DNA of 44,496 nucleotides from an uncultured Collinsella sp. (lineage in GTDB: Bacteria; Actinomycetota; Coriobacteriia; Coriobacteriales; Coriobacteriaceae). The stretch's first letter is position 1, and every line of letters starts with the position of its first letter. The stretch is taken from assembly GCA_902489965.1 (NCBI GenBank), contig CABUCA010000009.1, positions 1 to 44,496 on the forward strand, in the 5' to 3' direction. Shown one piece after another: positions 20,581 to 28,984 of this stretch. The position numbers were made by a program, and so were the translations under genes. The notes beneath the pieces are model-generated. The model ran no database searches and had not been told where the DNA came from. It saw only the letters and a list, made by a program, of their open reading frames with translations.

Positions 20581-23193
20581 TTGAAGCTCATCATCGCCGA
20601 GAAAAACGACGCCGCGCGCCAGATCGCCGAGCGTCTGTCCACGGGTAAGCCCAAAAAGGACAAGGTGTACAACACCGCCATCTACCGTTTTGAGTGGAAG
20701 GGCGAGGAGTGCGTGACCATCGGCCTTGCCGGTCACATCCTTGCGCCCGATTTTTGCGACAGCGTGCTGTTCGATAAAAAGCTGGGCTGGTATTCGGTCA
20801 CCGAGGACGGCGAGATGCTGCCGGCCGATATGCCCGATGGCCTGGCACGTCCGCCCTACGACACCAAGCGCAAGCCGTTTCTTGCCGATGGTATCTCCAT
20901 CAAGGGCTGGAAGCTCGAGAGCCTGCCTTACCTCACCTGGGCGCCCGTCATTAAGCTGCCGGCCGAGAAGGAGCTCATCCGCTCGCTCAAGAACCTTGCC
21001 AAGAAGTCCGACAGCGTCATTATCGCCACGGACTTCGACCGCGAGGGCGAACTGATCGGTTCGGACGCCCTCAACAAGGTGCGCGAGGTTGCGCCGGACT
21101 TGCCGGTTGCCCGCGCCCAGTATTCTTCGTTTACCAAGGCCGAGATCACGCAGGCCTTCGATAACCTTGTCTCGCTCGACCAGAACCTGGCCGACGCCGG
21201 CGAGAGCCGTCAGCACATCGACCTCATTTGGGGTGCGGTGCTCACGCGCTACCTGACGCTCGCCAAGTTTGGCGGCTTTGGCAACGTGCGTTCCGCCGGC
21301 CGCGTGCAGACGCCGACGCTTGCCCTGGTGGTCGAGCGCGAGCGCGAGCGCATGGCGTTTGTGCCCGAGGACTATTGGCAGATCCGCGGCATGGGCGCCG
21401 CACAGGGTACTGCCGAGGACGACCGATTTAAGATCGCGCACAAGACGGCACGCTTTACCGACAAGGATGCTGCTGAGACGGCGTACGGCCATGTTGACGG
21501 CGTCGCGACGGCAACCGTCGCCGCGGTGACCAAGCGCTCGCGCAAGCAGCAGCCGCCCACGCCGTTTGCGACCACCTCGCTGCAGGCTGCCGCCGCAGCC
21601 GAGGGCATCTCGCCTGCGCGTACCATGCGTATCGCCGAGTCCCTCTACATGGCGGGCCTCATCAGCTATCCGCGTGTCGACAACACCGTGTATCCCGCGA
21701 CGCTCGATTTGGGCGCCGTGGTGAGTGACCTGGCAAAGATCAACCCGGCGCTGGCGCCCGTGTGCAAAAAGGTACTCGCTGGTCCCATGAAGCCCACGCG
21801 CGGTAAAGTCGAGACCACCGACCACCCGCCTATCTACCCCACGGGCGAGGGCGATCCGTCCACGCTCGACGGCGGCCAGCGCAAGCTCTACGACCTCATC
21901 GCCCGCCGCTTCCTGGCGACGCTCATGGGTCCCGCGACCATCGAGAACACCAAGCTCGAGCTCGATGTGAACGGTGAGCCGTTCGTGGCTTCGGGCGATG
22001 TGCTCGTGACCCCGGGTTTCCGCGAGGCCTACCCGTATGGCCTTAAACGCGACGAGCAGATGCCGCCGCTTGAGCAGGGCGATACGGTCGACGTATTCGA
22101 CATTAAGCTCGAGGCCAAGCAGACCGAGCCGCCCGCGCGCTACAGCCAGGGCAAGCTCGTGCAGGAGATGGAGAAGCGCGGCCTGGGCACCAAGTCCACG
22201 CGCGCGAGCATCATCGAGCGCCTGTACGCCGTGCGCTATCTCAAAAACGATCCCGTGGAGCCGAGCCAGCTGGGCATCGCCATCATCGACGCACTGACGC
22301 AGTTTGCCCCGCGCATCACGAGCCCCGATATGACCAGCGAGCTCGATGGCGACATGACCCGTGTGGAGCGCGGCGAGGATACCGAAGAGCATGTCGTGAC
22401 GCACTCGCGCGCGCTGCTGGCTGGCGTGCTCGACGAGCTGCTCAAGCATACGCAGGAGCTGGGCGACGCCATCAGCGACGCCGTCACGGCCGATGCGCGC
22501 GTGGGCGCCTGCCCCAAGTGCGGCAAGGACCTGGTTATGAAGACGAGCGCCAAGACCCGTGGCAGCTTCATTGGCTGCATGGGCTGGCCCGACTGCGACG
22601 TGACCTATCCGGTGCCGAGCGGCGTCAAGGTAAGTCCGCTCGAGGGCGAGGCAGCCGTGTGCCCCGAGTGCGGCGCGCCGCGCATTAAGTGCCAGCCGTT
22701 CCGCCAGAAGGCCTTCGAGATTTGCGTGAACCCCACGTGCCCCACCAACTACGAGCCTGACCTTAAGGTGGGCGAGTGCAAGGTGTGCGCCGAGGCCGGA
22801 CGCCATGGCGACCTGATCGCGCACAAGAGCGAGAAGAGCGGCAAGCGCTTTATCCGCTGCACCAACTACGACGACTGCGGCGTGAGCTATCCACTGCCGG
22901 CGCGCGGTAAGCTCGAGGCGACGGGCGAGACCTGCCCCGAGTGCGGCGCCCCCATCGTGGTGGTCAACACGGCGCGCGGCCCGTGGCGTATCTGCGTGAA
23001 CATGGATTGCCCGACCAAGGAGAAGAAACCCGCCCGCGGCCGCAAGACTGCGACCAAGGCGAGCACGGCGAAGAAGACGACCGCGGGAAAGAAGACGACG
23101 GTGGCAAAGAAGGCCACGGCGGCCAAGAAGACGGCCGCCAAAAAGACGACGGCCAAGAAGTCGACTACCAAAAAGACCGCTGCCGACAAGTAG
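20581..23193 (+). CDS. type IA DNA topoisomerase (topoisomerase I/III, archaeal-like)
   Basis: An 870-residue enzyme that relaxes or decatenates DNA through a transient tyrosyl-phosphate bond. It starts at TTG 20581 with TAGGAG upstream. Toprim acidic triad D151, D153, E156 in TDFDREGE; SAGRVQTPTL (238-247); catalytic Y363 in GLISYPRVDN, where most relatives have T rather than V; TTDHPPIYPTG. Four Cys4 zinc-ribbon-like units follow (about 643-812). The last 58 residues are almost only Lys, Ala and Thr (repeated AKKT), as in histone-like DNA-binding tails. It is 53 bases after hypB. Bears the same sequence style as archaeal topo I; either topA or topB naming could apply. Confidence 0.92.
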   Translation: MKLIIAEKNDAARQIAERLSTGKPKKDKVYNTAIYRFEWKGEECVTIGLAGHILAPDFCDSVLFDKKLGWYSVTEDGEMLPADMPDGLARPPYDTKRKPFLADGISIKGWKLESLPYLTWAPVIKLPAEKELIRSLKNLAKKSDSVIIATDFDREGELIGSDALNKVREVAPDLPVARAQYSSFTKAEITQAFDNLVSLDQNLADAGESRQHIDLIWGAVLTRYLTLAKFGGFGNVRSAGRVQTPTLALVVERERERMAFVPEDYWQIRGMGAAQGTAEDDRFKIAHKTARFTDKDAAETAYGHVDGVATATVAAVTKRSRKQQPPTPFATTSLQAAAAAEGISPARTMRIAESLYMAGLISYPRVDNTVYPATLDLGAVVSDLAKINPALAPVCKKVLAGPMKPTRGKVETTDHPPIYPTGEGDPSTLDGGQRKLYDLIARRFLATLMGPATIENTKLELDVNGEPFVASGDVLVTPGFREAYPYGLKRDEQMPPLEQGDTVDVFDIKLEAKQTEPPARYSQGKLVQEMEKRGLGTKSTRASIIERLYAVRYLKNDPVEPSQLGIAIIDALTQFAPRITSPDMTSELDGDMTRVERGEDTEEHVVTHSRALLAGVLDELLKHTQELGDAISDAVTADARVGACPKCGKDLVMKTSAKTRGSFIGCMGWPDCDVTYPVPSGVKVSPLEGEAAVCPECGAPRIKCQPFRQKAFEICVNPTCPTNYEPDLKVGECKVCAEAGRHGDLIAHKSEKSGKRFIRCTNYDDCGVSYPLPARGKLEATGETCPECGAPIVVVNTARGPWRICVNMDCPTKEKKPARGRKTATKASTAKKTTAGKKTTVAKKATAAKKTAAKKTTAKKSTTKKTAADK

Positions 23194-23220
23194 CCGCACG
23201 GTCGAAACATCACCTAAAAC

Positions 23221-23259
23221 AAAAACGAGCGAGGACCTCAAAATCCTCGCTCGTTTTTT
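23221..23259. terminator. bidirectional terminator after the topoisomerase
   Basis: AACGAGCGAGGA and TCCTCGCTCGTT pair around CCTCAAAA, with A run before and T run after, so it works on both strands. It separates two convergent genes. Confidence 0.9.
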
Positions 23260-23261
23260 AT

Positions 23262-23319
23262 CCGGCAGTTAGGGACGTTTCTTTTCTGCCGGCAGTTTAG
23301 GAACGTCCCTAACTGCCGG
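23262..23319. repeat. GGGAC-type intergenic palindrome, copy 3
   Basis: CCGGCAGTTAGGGACGTT (23262-23279) and its exact reverse complement (23302-23319) flank a loop with a further palindrome CTGCCGGCAG (23286-23295). It lies between a terminator and the 3' end of a minus-strand gene. No ORF. Confidence 0.75.
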
Positions 23320-23337
23320 CTCGGGAACGACAAAGCG

Positions 23338-24321
23338 CTAGTTCACTTCGACGGGTTTGGCGCCGGGATAGCGCTCCTCAAAGTCTAGGCGGTACTTATT
23401 GTCATTGGTGCCCGCCACGTTGTCGCGCGACAGCGGCGCCACGATCTCATTCTTGTGGTCCGCAGGCTTGGCGTATTTCAGGCTGATCTCCCAGGCATCA
23501 CAGATTGCGTCAATGCGGTGATTCAGGTCGTCGTACAGGGCAACGATGTCTTTCCAGGAGCTGTAGTTCTTGGAGCTCGTCGGGACGTCTAGGTCCTCGA
23601 CGATGTCGTAATACTGCTCGATGGTGTCCTCCGTGCGCTCGGCGACGTCGGCGAGATTTTGACGGGTGGTTCGATCCTCTTCCAGATAGCTGCCGTTGAA
23701 GTTCTGTGCGCAGCCACGGACGTAGTTGTCGAGGTCTTCGAGCAAGTCGTAGTATTCGCTCAGTCGGCGGTAGAGGTTCTGCTCGGAGAGCGTTGCTTCG
23801 CCGCCATCCTCGTCGTCATCGTCATCATCGTCGTACAGGCTGTTGGGATCGCCGAGAGGCTTTAGGTCATCGTCATCGACGTCATGGTGCAGCTTAGCTA
23901 CCTCGGCAGTCGTCTGCGTGGCGGCGTTGTCGAAAGGCTTGATCACAAAGAAAACGACCAGGGCGATGATGATCGCCACCAGCACAACGATAACGGCGAT
24001 AAGCGGCCCGGTGCCGCTCTTTTTGGGAGCGGGGGTCTGTGGCGAAGCGGGCGCGTATGCGGGAGCCGGCTGCTGTTGGGGCGAGCCGCTCGCGACGGGT
24101 ATGCGCTGCGTGGTCTCGACGGCCGCGGGGCCTGCGGCGGGGTCGGGGCGATAGGCGAGGGGGTCGTCCGCCTTGGCTTGCGGCGTATCAAGGGAGCCGG
24201 TCTGCTCAAAAGCGGGCTGGCTATCGCTCGCGGTTGTTTGCTCAACGGGTGCACCGCACGAGGTGCAGAACTTGGCATTATCTGCAAGAAGCTTGCCGCA
24301 CGAGGCGCAATACCGAGACAT
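23338..24321 (-). CDS. zinc-ribbon membrane protein of unknown function
   Basis: A 327-residue protein. The N-terminal double CxxC zinc ribbon (RYCASCGKLLADNAKFCTSCGAPV) is followed by a proline/glutamine-rich cytoplasmic linker (about 30-100), one membrane helix (about 108-131, PLIAVIVVLVAIIIALVVFF), then an extracytoplasmic part with a poly-aspartate run (about 163-171) and a helical, Tyr/Asp-rich domain with a single Cys. I choose ATG 24321 because GGAG lies six bases upstream; a GTG six codons earlier lacks a good site. No catalytic motif is recognised. Confidence 0.82.
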   Translation of the reverse strand: MSRYCASCGKLLADNAKFCTSCGAPVEQTTASDSQPAFEQTGSLDTPQAKADDPLAYRPDPAAGPAAVETTQRIPVASGSPQQQPAPAYAPASPQTPAPKKSGTGPLIAVIVVLVAIIIALVVFFVIKPFDNAATQTTAEVAKLHHDVDDDDLKPLGDPNSLYDDDDDDDEDGGEATLSEQNLYRRLSEYYDLLEDLDNYVRGCAQNFNGSYLEEDRTTRQNLADVAERTEDTIEQYYDIVEDLDVPTSSKNYSSWKDIVALYDDLNHRIDAICDAWEISLKYAKPADHKNEIVAPLSRDNVAGTNDNKYRLDFEERYPGAKPVEVN

Positions 24322-24390
24322 TGCCACTCCTTTCGCCACATTTCAATGCAATACGACGATTATACCCAGCGTCCAAAATTCCCCATCATA

Positions 24391-24457
24391 AGTTGCGGTG
24401 AAATAGGGACTGTTTGGCGGTCTCAGGGCTTCAATCAGTCCCTATTTCACCGCAACT
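24391..24457. repeat. GGGAC-type intergenic palindrome, copy 4
   Basis: Arms 24391-24412 and 24436-24457 are exact 22-base reverse complements (left starts AGTTGCGGTGAAATAGGGAC) with a 23-base loop. It lies in the promoter region between the divergent zinc-ribbon gene and tmk. No ORF. Confidence 0.75.
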
Positions 24458-24561
24458 TTGGAAAGGCGCCTTTAGCCATTGGGGACGCGCCGAGCACTGG
24501 GGTATCATGGCTTGGTTGCTATAACTTGCATTTACGCGCCTTGTAGGAAGGGGCTGCGCCC

Positions 24562-25245
24562 ATGGCTTTTGAGCCCGCTCAACATAGCTTCATTACGCTC
24601 GAGGGTGTCGATGGCGCCGGTAAATCTACGCAGGCGCGCCTGCTTGCCCGTGCGCTCGAGCTCGCTGGCTACCAGGTTGTGAGCCTGCGCGAGCCGGGCG
24701 GTACCGCCATCAGCGAAAAGATCCGTGCTCTGCTGCTCGACCCCGCCAATACGGCGATGGGCGACACTTGCGAGCTGCTGCTGTATGAGGCCGCCCGTGC
24801 CCAGCTAGTGCATGAGGTTATCGCGCCCGCCCTCGCGGCCGGCAAGGTGGTCCTGTGCGACCGCTTCTACGATTCCACGACCTGCTATCAGGCGTTTGCC
24901 GATGGCCTCGATCGCCAGATAGTACGCGACGCCAACAACCTGGCCGTCGCGGGTACGCACCCGGCGCTCACGCTCGTCTATCACATCACGCCCGAGCAGG
25001 CGGCGCTGCGCATGGCAGCCCGTGGCGCGGCAGATCGCATGGAGGCAAAAGGCATGGCCTTCCAAGAGCGCGTCTACCAGGGATTTTGCGCCATTGCCGC
25101 CGAGGAACCAAACCGCGTAAAGCTCATCGACGCGACCGCGTCCATCGAGGAAGTCTTCGCGCAGACGGTCGAGCGGGTTCGCGCCTACGGCCTCGACATT
25201 TCCCAGGACGCCGTCACCGCCGCGCTTGCCCAGGAGGCCGAGTAA
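24562..25245 (+). CDS. tmk: thymidylate kinase
   Basis: Phosphorylates dTMP to dTDP. A 227-residue P-loop kinase: GVDGAGKST (15-23), the DRFYDST motif (usually DRY) at about 100, and a LID with RGAADRMEAKG. AGGAAGGGG lies upstream of ATG 24562. It heads the tmk-holB-ricT cluster, an arrangement also known from Bacillus. The holB start follows its stop by one base. Confidence 0.95.
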   Translation: MAFEPAQHSFITLEGVDGAGKSTQARLLARALELAGYQVVSLREPGGTAISEKIRALLLDPANTAMGDTCELLLYEAARAQLVHEVIAPALAAGKVVLCDRFYDSTTCYQAFADGLDRQIVRDANNLAVAGTHPALTLVYHITPEQAALRMAARGAADRMEAKGMAFQERVYQGFCAIAAEEPNRVKLIDATASIEEVFAQTVERVRAYGLDISQDAVTAALAQEAE

Positions 25246-25246
25246 C

Positions 25247-26374
25247 ATGGCCCCCGCTCAGGCAAGTCTGCTGGCCAAGCTCGACACCCAAGAGCGCGTG
25301 CGCGACTTTTTGACCAATGCCGTCGCCAGCGGTCGCGCATCGCACGCCTACCTGTTTTTGGGCGCGCCCGGCGCGGGCAAGCTCGACGCCGCGTGGGCGC
25401 TCGCCCAAGCCTTCCTGTGCGAGCAGGATGGCTGCGGCTCATGCGATAGCTGCGTGCGCGTCGCCCGCCATACACACCCCGACGTGCACTATTACACGCC
25501 CGAGAGCGCCACGGGCTACCTCATCGCCCAGACCCGCGAGCTGCTCGACGACGTGCCTCTGGCGCCCATCCGTGCCAAGGCCAAGGTCTACATCATCGAC
25601 CGGGCCGAGCAGCTGCGCGCCAACACCGCCAACGCACTGCTCAAAACACTCGAGGAGCCGCCCGAGGGCGTTATGTTTATCTTGCTGGGCACCTCGGCAG
25701 ACGTGATGCTGCCCACCATCGTGAGCCGCTGCCAGTGCGTGCCGTTTCGGCTGGTGTCGCCCGCCGTCGCCGCGCAGGCCGTGAGCCGCGCCACCGGTCA
25801 GGACCCTGCGCGTTGCCGCATGGCCGTCGCCGTAGCGGGAAGCCCCACGCGTGGCATCGAGTTCCTCAAGAGCGCCGAGCGCCAGGACGCCCGCCGTCAG
25901 ATGGTTCGCGCCATCGATTCGCTTATCGCCGCCGACGAGGCCGACGTGCTCAGCCGCGCCAAGTCACTCATCGTCGCCGTTAAGGCGCCGCTCGCCGAGG
26001 TCAAGTCCACGCAGGAAAAGGTGCTCGAGCAAAACGCCGACTACCTGTCGCGTGGAGCATTGAAGCAGCTTGAGGACCGCAACAAGCGCGAACTCAACGC
26101 GCGCGAGCGTTCGGGTATCATGGAAGCGCTGGCGAGCGCGCGGACGCTCATGCGCGACGTGCTGCTGACGCTTCAGGACGAGGCGGCCGACGTGGTGAAC
26201 GAAGACGTGCGCGACACGATCGGTCGGCTTGCTGCCGCGACCAATGTTGCGGGTGCCACGCGGGCGCTCGAGGCAGTCGCGACCGCCGAGCGCAACATCG
26301 CCAGAAACGTTACTCCCCAGCTGGCCATCGAGGTCATGCTGTTCGATATCAGGAAGGCACTGAAATGCCGTTAG
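25247..26374 (+). CDS. holB: DNA polymerase III delta' subunit
   Basis: A 375-residue clamp-loader subunit. The ATPase core has a degenerate P-loop (GAPGAGKLD, about 39-47), as expected for the non-hydrolysing delta' subunit, and the zinc module CEQDGCGSCDSCVRVARHTHPD. RANTANALLKTLEEPPEG is the conserved helix that contacts the next subunit. ATG 25247 is chosen for the GGAGG just upstream and the fit to family length; the frame opens at 25226. Its 3' end overlaps ricT by 10 bases. Confidence 0.93.
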   Translation: MAPAQASLLAKLDTQERVRDFLTNAVASGRASHAYLFLGAPGAGKLDAAWALAQAFLCEQDGCGSCDSCVRVARHTHPDVHYYTPESATGYLIAQTRELLDDVPLAPIRAKAKVYIIDRAEQLRANTANALLKTLEEPPEGVMFILLGTSADVMLPTIVSRCQCVPFRLVSPAVAAQAVSRATGQDPARCRMAVAVAGSPTRGIEFLKSAERQDARRQMVRAIDSLIAADEADVLSRAKSLIVAVKAPLAEVKSTQEKVLEQNADYLSRGALKQLEDRNKRELNARERSGIMEALASARTLMRDVLLTLQDEAADVVNEDVRDTIGRLAAATNVAGATRALEAVATAERNIARNVTPQLAIEVMLFDIRKALKCR

Positions 26375-28065
26375 TCGTACCCGTTAAGTTTACCTACGCC
26401 TCGCGCGACCTGTGGTTCGACCCGCAGGATCTGGATATCCTCGAGGCCGATTATGCCATTTGCTCCACCGAGCGCGGAACCGAGATCGGCCTGGTCACGG
26501 CCGATCCCTTTGAGGTGCCGCAAGACGAGATCGGTCAGCCGCTTAAGCCCGTGCTGCGCGTGGCGAGCGACATCGACCTGCAGCTTGCCGACGACCTGGC
26601 CATCCAAGGCGACGAGGCCATGGTCGACTTCCGCCGCCTGGTCAAGGAGCTCGATCTCGAGATGAAGCCGGTGGGCGTCGAGTACCTGTTTGGCGGCGAG
26701 AAGGCCGTGTTCTACTTTGCGGCAGAGGAGCGCGTCGATTTTCGCCAGCTCGTCAAGGATCTGTCCTCGACGCTGCACATTCGCGTCGACATGCGCCAGA
26801 TCGGCGTGCGCGACGAGACCCGCCTGGTGGGCGGCTATGCCCAGTGCGGACAGGAACTCTGCTGTACGCGCTTTGGCGGACAGTTTGAGCCCGTCTCGAT
26901 TCGCATGGCAAAAGAGCAGGACCTACCGCTCAACTCGTCCAAGATTAGCGGCGTTTGCGGCCGCCTGATGTGCTGCCTGCGTTATGAGTTCGAGGCGTAC
27001 AAGGACTTTAAGAGCCGTGCGCCCAAAAAGAAGACGCTCATCGATACGCCGCTTGGCAAGGCGCGTATCCAGGAATATGACACGCCGCGTGAGCAGCTGG
27101 TGCTGCGCCTGGAGAACGGCAAGGTCTTTAAGGTCAACCTGGCCGATATGACCTGCTCGGAGGGCTGCAAGAAGAAGGCTGCCGAGCAGGGCTGCAATTG
27201 CCGCCCCGACTGTGTGACGCGTGACGTGCTCGAGCGCATCGAGTCGCCCGAGATGCGTCTGGCGCTCATGGAGCTCGATCGCGAAAACGGCGTCGATGTG
27301 GGCGATGGCCTGTCGAGTGCCGACCGTCTGGCCGGCACGTCGATGCCCAAGCGCCGTCGTCGCGATGCTGAATCCGATGCTCGCGCCGGTCAGAGCCAAG
27401 GCGAGGGCCGTGGCCGCGGAAAGGGCCGTGGTAAGGTCGAGGCACCCGAGGCCGAGGAGGCCGCCGGTGGCCGTCGTCGTCGCAAGCGCTCGGGTTCGGG
27501 CGATGCCGGCGAGGCCGCTCCCGCAGGCAAGAACGCTTCCCGCGAGCGCGAGGCTCAGCAGCCCCAGCAGCAGAATCGCGGCGGTGGCATGAACCCCACA
27601 CGTCGCCGCCGCCGTCATCTGTCGAGCGAGGAGCGCGAGGACGCCTTCCGCGCCGCAGCTGCTCGCGAGGCCGGTGCCGCTTCCAAGGGTCCCTCGGTCT
27701 CCGATGCGTCTGCCGACAAGGGCGGCAAGTCACGTGGCGAGGAGGAGCGCGCGCCGCGTCCGCGCCGTCGCCATTCCTCGGGCGCGCAACAGAAGCCCTC
27801 AGTGCCCTCCGTGGCCGATCAGGTCTCGGATGGCGAGGTCAAGGTCACGCGCCGTCGTCCCGGGGATGGCGGGGGAGCGGCTGCCAAGGCTTCGCGTGGC
27901 GCCGCTCGCGACGAGCGCGAGCCGCGCGAGGATCGCGGTGGCGAGGGCTCGGCCGACCAGGGTCAAAAGCGCCGTCGCCGTCGTCGTTCCCGCAAGCCGC
28001 GCCAGGATGGTGGCGAGGGCTCGACCCCGTCTTCGTCCGCACCACAACCGCCCGCCGGCGAATAA
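26365..28065 (+). CDS. ricT: PSP1-domain protein RicT (YaaT) with long basic tail
   Basis: RicT belongs to the Ric (YlbF-YmcA-YaaT) complex that in Bacillus binds Fe-S clusters and helps RNase Y mature mRNAs. The PSP1 core (about 1-270) has the expected cysteine clusters: CGQELCCTRF, SGVCGRLMCCLRYE and CSEGCKKKAAEQGCNCRPDC. Bacillus YaaT is about 275 residues; this protein has 566. Residues 310-566 are a low-complexity Arg/Gly/Ala/Glu tail with several RRRRR runs, suggesting RNA binding. Partners RicA and RicF are not in the window. The start overlaps holB. Confidence 0.9.
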   Translation: MPLVVPVKFTYASRDLWFDPQDLDILEADYAICSTERGTEIGLVTADPFEVPQDEIGQPLKPVLRVASDIDLQLADDLAIQGDEAMVDFRRLVKELDLEMKPVGVEYLFGGEKAVFYFAAEERVDFRQLVKDLSSTLHIRVDMRQIGVRDETRLVGGYAQCGQELCCTRFGGQFEPVSIRMAKEQDLPLNSSKISGVCGRLMCCLRYEFEAYKDFKSRAPKKKTLIDTPLGKARIQEYDTPREQLVLRLENGKVFKVNLADMTCSEGCKKKAAEQGCNCRPDCVTRDVLERIESPEMRLALMELDRENGVDVGDGLSSADRLAGTSMPKRRRRDAESDARAGQSQGEGRGRGKGRGKVEAPEAEEAAGGRRRRKRSGSGDAGEAAPAGKNASREREAQQPQQQNRGGGMNPTRRRRRHLSSEEREDAFRAAAAREAGAASKGPSVSDASADKGGKSRGEEERAPRPRRRHSSGAQQKPSVPSVADQVSDGEVKVTRRRPGDGGGAAAKASRGAARDEREPREDRGGEGSADQGQKRRRRRRSRKPRQDGGEGSTPSSSAPQPPAGE

Positions 28066-28128
28066 CGCCCGCGAGCGGATTTAGCCCGCCTTGCCCCGAG
28101 CGCATCGGGGTATCATAGCGCCGAATCA

Positions 28129-28164
28129 ACAACCCTCCCTGCGGCCGAACGTAGGGAGGGTTGT
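28129..28164 (+). promoter_or_regulatory. hairpin that buries the comF ribosome-binding site
   Basis: ACAACCCTCCCT (28129-28140) pairs exactly with AGGGAGGGTTGT (28153-28164). The right arm contains GGGAGGG, the RBS for the TTG start at 28168. A TATCAT -10 candidate at 28111-28116 would place the transcript start just before the left arm. Opening of the hairpin would be needed for translation. Confidence 0.55.
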
Positions 28165-28167
28165 GTC

Positions 28168-28974
28168 TTGAAGAGCCATCTGAACATATTGAGCTGTTTG
28201 CAGGGTGCCGGTGCCCTACCGTTTGCGGACGAATTGCTACCGTTTGCCGAGTGGGTGGCACGCGAGGCGCTCGAGGCATTGTCGCCAACACGATGTGCCG
28301 GCTGCGAGCGCGCCGGTGCGCTTATTTGCCAAGACTGCCTGGCCGCGCTCACGCTCATCGACCCACGTCATAGCTGCACCCGATGCGGCGCCCCGTTTGG
28401 GGATTTGCTATGCACTGAGTGTTCGGTCGAGGGCACGTCCTCGGCAATGGCGGAGGCGCTCGACCGCTGCCTGGCGTGCGCCGTCTATGCGCATCCGCTG
28501 CCGCGCATCATTAAAGCGTACAAGGATGCGGGCGAGCGACGTCTGGCTCCGTATCTGGCGGAGCTGGTCTACGACACCGCCCTGCATGCCCAGGTCGTAG
28601 CGCCCGATCGCTACGGAGGTGTGCTGTCCGGTGCGGATGCGGTGGTGTTTGTGCCTGCGACGGCGGCAGCGTTTCGGCGGCGTGGTTTTGATCATATGGA
28701 GGCCATTGCGCGCCCATTTTGCGAGCTGTCGGGTGTTCCCTTGCTCGATGCTCTCGTCAAGTACGGGCATGGCGACCAGCGCGAACTCGGTCGTGAGGAG
28801 CGCCGCGAGCGTGCCCAAGGCATGTACGAGACGGTTGAGGACGTGCACGGCCGCCGCTTGCTGCTTATCGACGACGTTATCACCACGGGTGCGACGATGG
28901 CCGCGGCTTCGGCGGAACTCAAGCGCGCCGGCGCCGCAGCAGTCGATGGCCTCGCTATCGCACGCGTTTGGTAG
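28168..28974 (+). CDS. comF: ComF-family phosphoribosyltransferase-like protein
   Basis: A 268-residue protein of the ComFC/GntX family, linked to DNA uptake or later handling of incoming single strands. The N-terminal zinc module is CAGCERAGALICQDC and CTRCGAPF...CTEC; the C-terminal PRTase fold ends with the PRPP-loop LLLIDDVITTGATM (about 230-243). TTG 28168 is used as start because GGGAGGG is 8 bases upstream. No ComFA or ComE genes are adjacent. An unknown protein follows after 10 bases. Confidence 0.92.
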   Translation: MKSHLNILSCLQGAGALPFADELLPFAEWVAREALEALSPTRCAGCERAGALICQDCLAALTLIDPRHSCTRCGAPFGDLLCTECSVEGTSSAMAEALDRCLACAVYAHPLPRIIKAYKDAGERRLAPYLAELVYDTALHAQVVAPDRYGGVLSGADAVVFVPATAAAFRRRGFDHMEAIARPFCELSGVPLLDALVKYGHGDQRELGREERRERAQGMYETVEDVHGRRLLLIDDVITTGATMAAASAELKRAGAAAVDGLAIARVW

Positions 28975-28984
28975 GGGTGGTTTT

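Noticed and set aside
23041..23190. Possible tandem DNA repeat at the 3' end of the topoisomerase gene
   Set aside because: The repetition reflects a Lys/Ala/Thr protein tail with varied codons rather than exact DNA repeats.
19939..23241. 1100-residue open frame on the minus strand opposite hypB and the topoisomerase
   Set aside because: It is antisense to two well-supported genes, is rich in Arg, Leu, Gly and His as expected of a GC-rich shadow frame, and has no RBS or family motif.
27266..28047. Minus-strand open frames opposite the ricT tail
   Set aside because: They arise from the Arg/Gly-rich low-complexity coding sequence read backwards.
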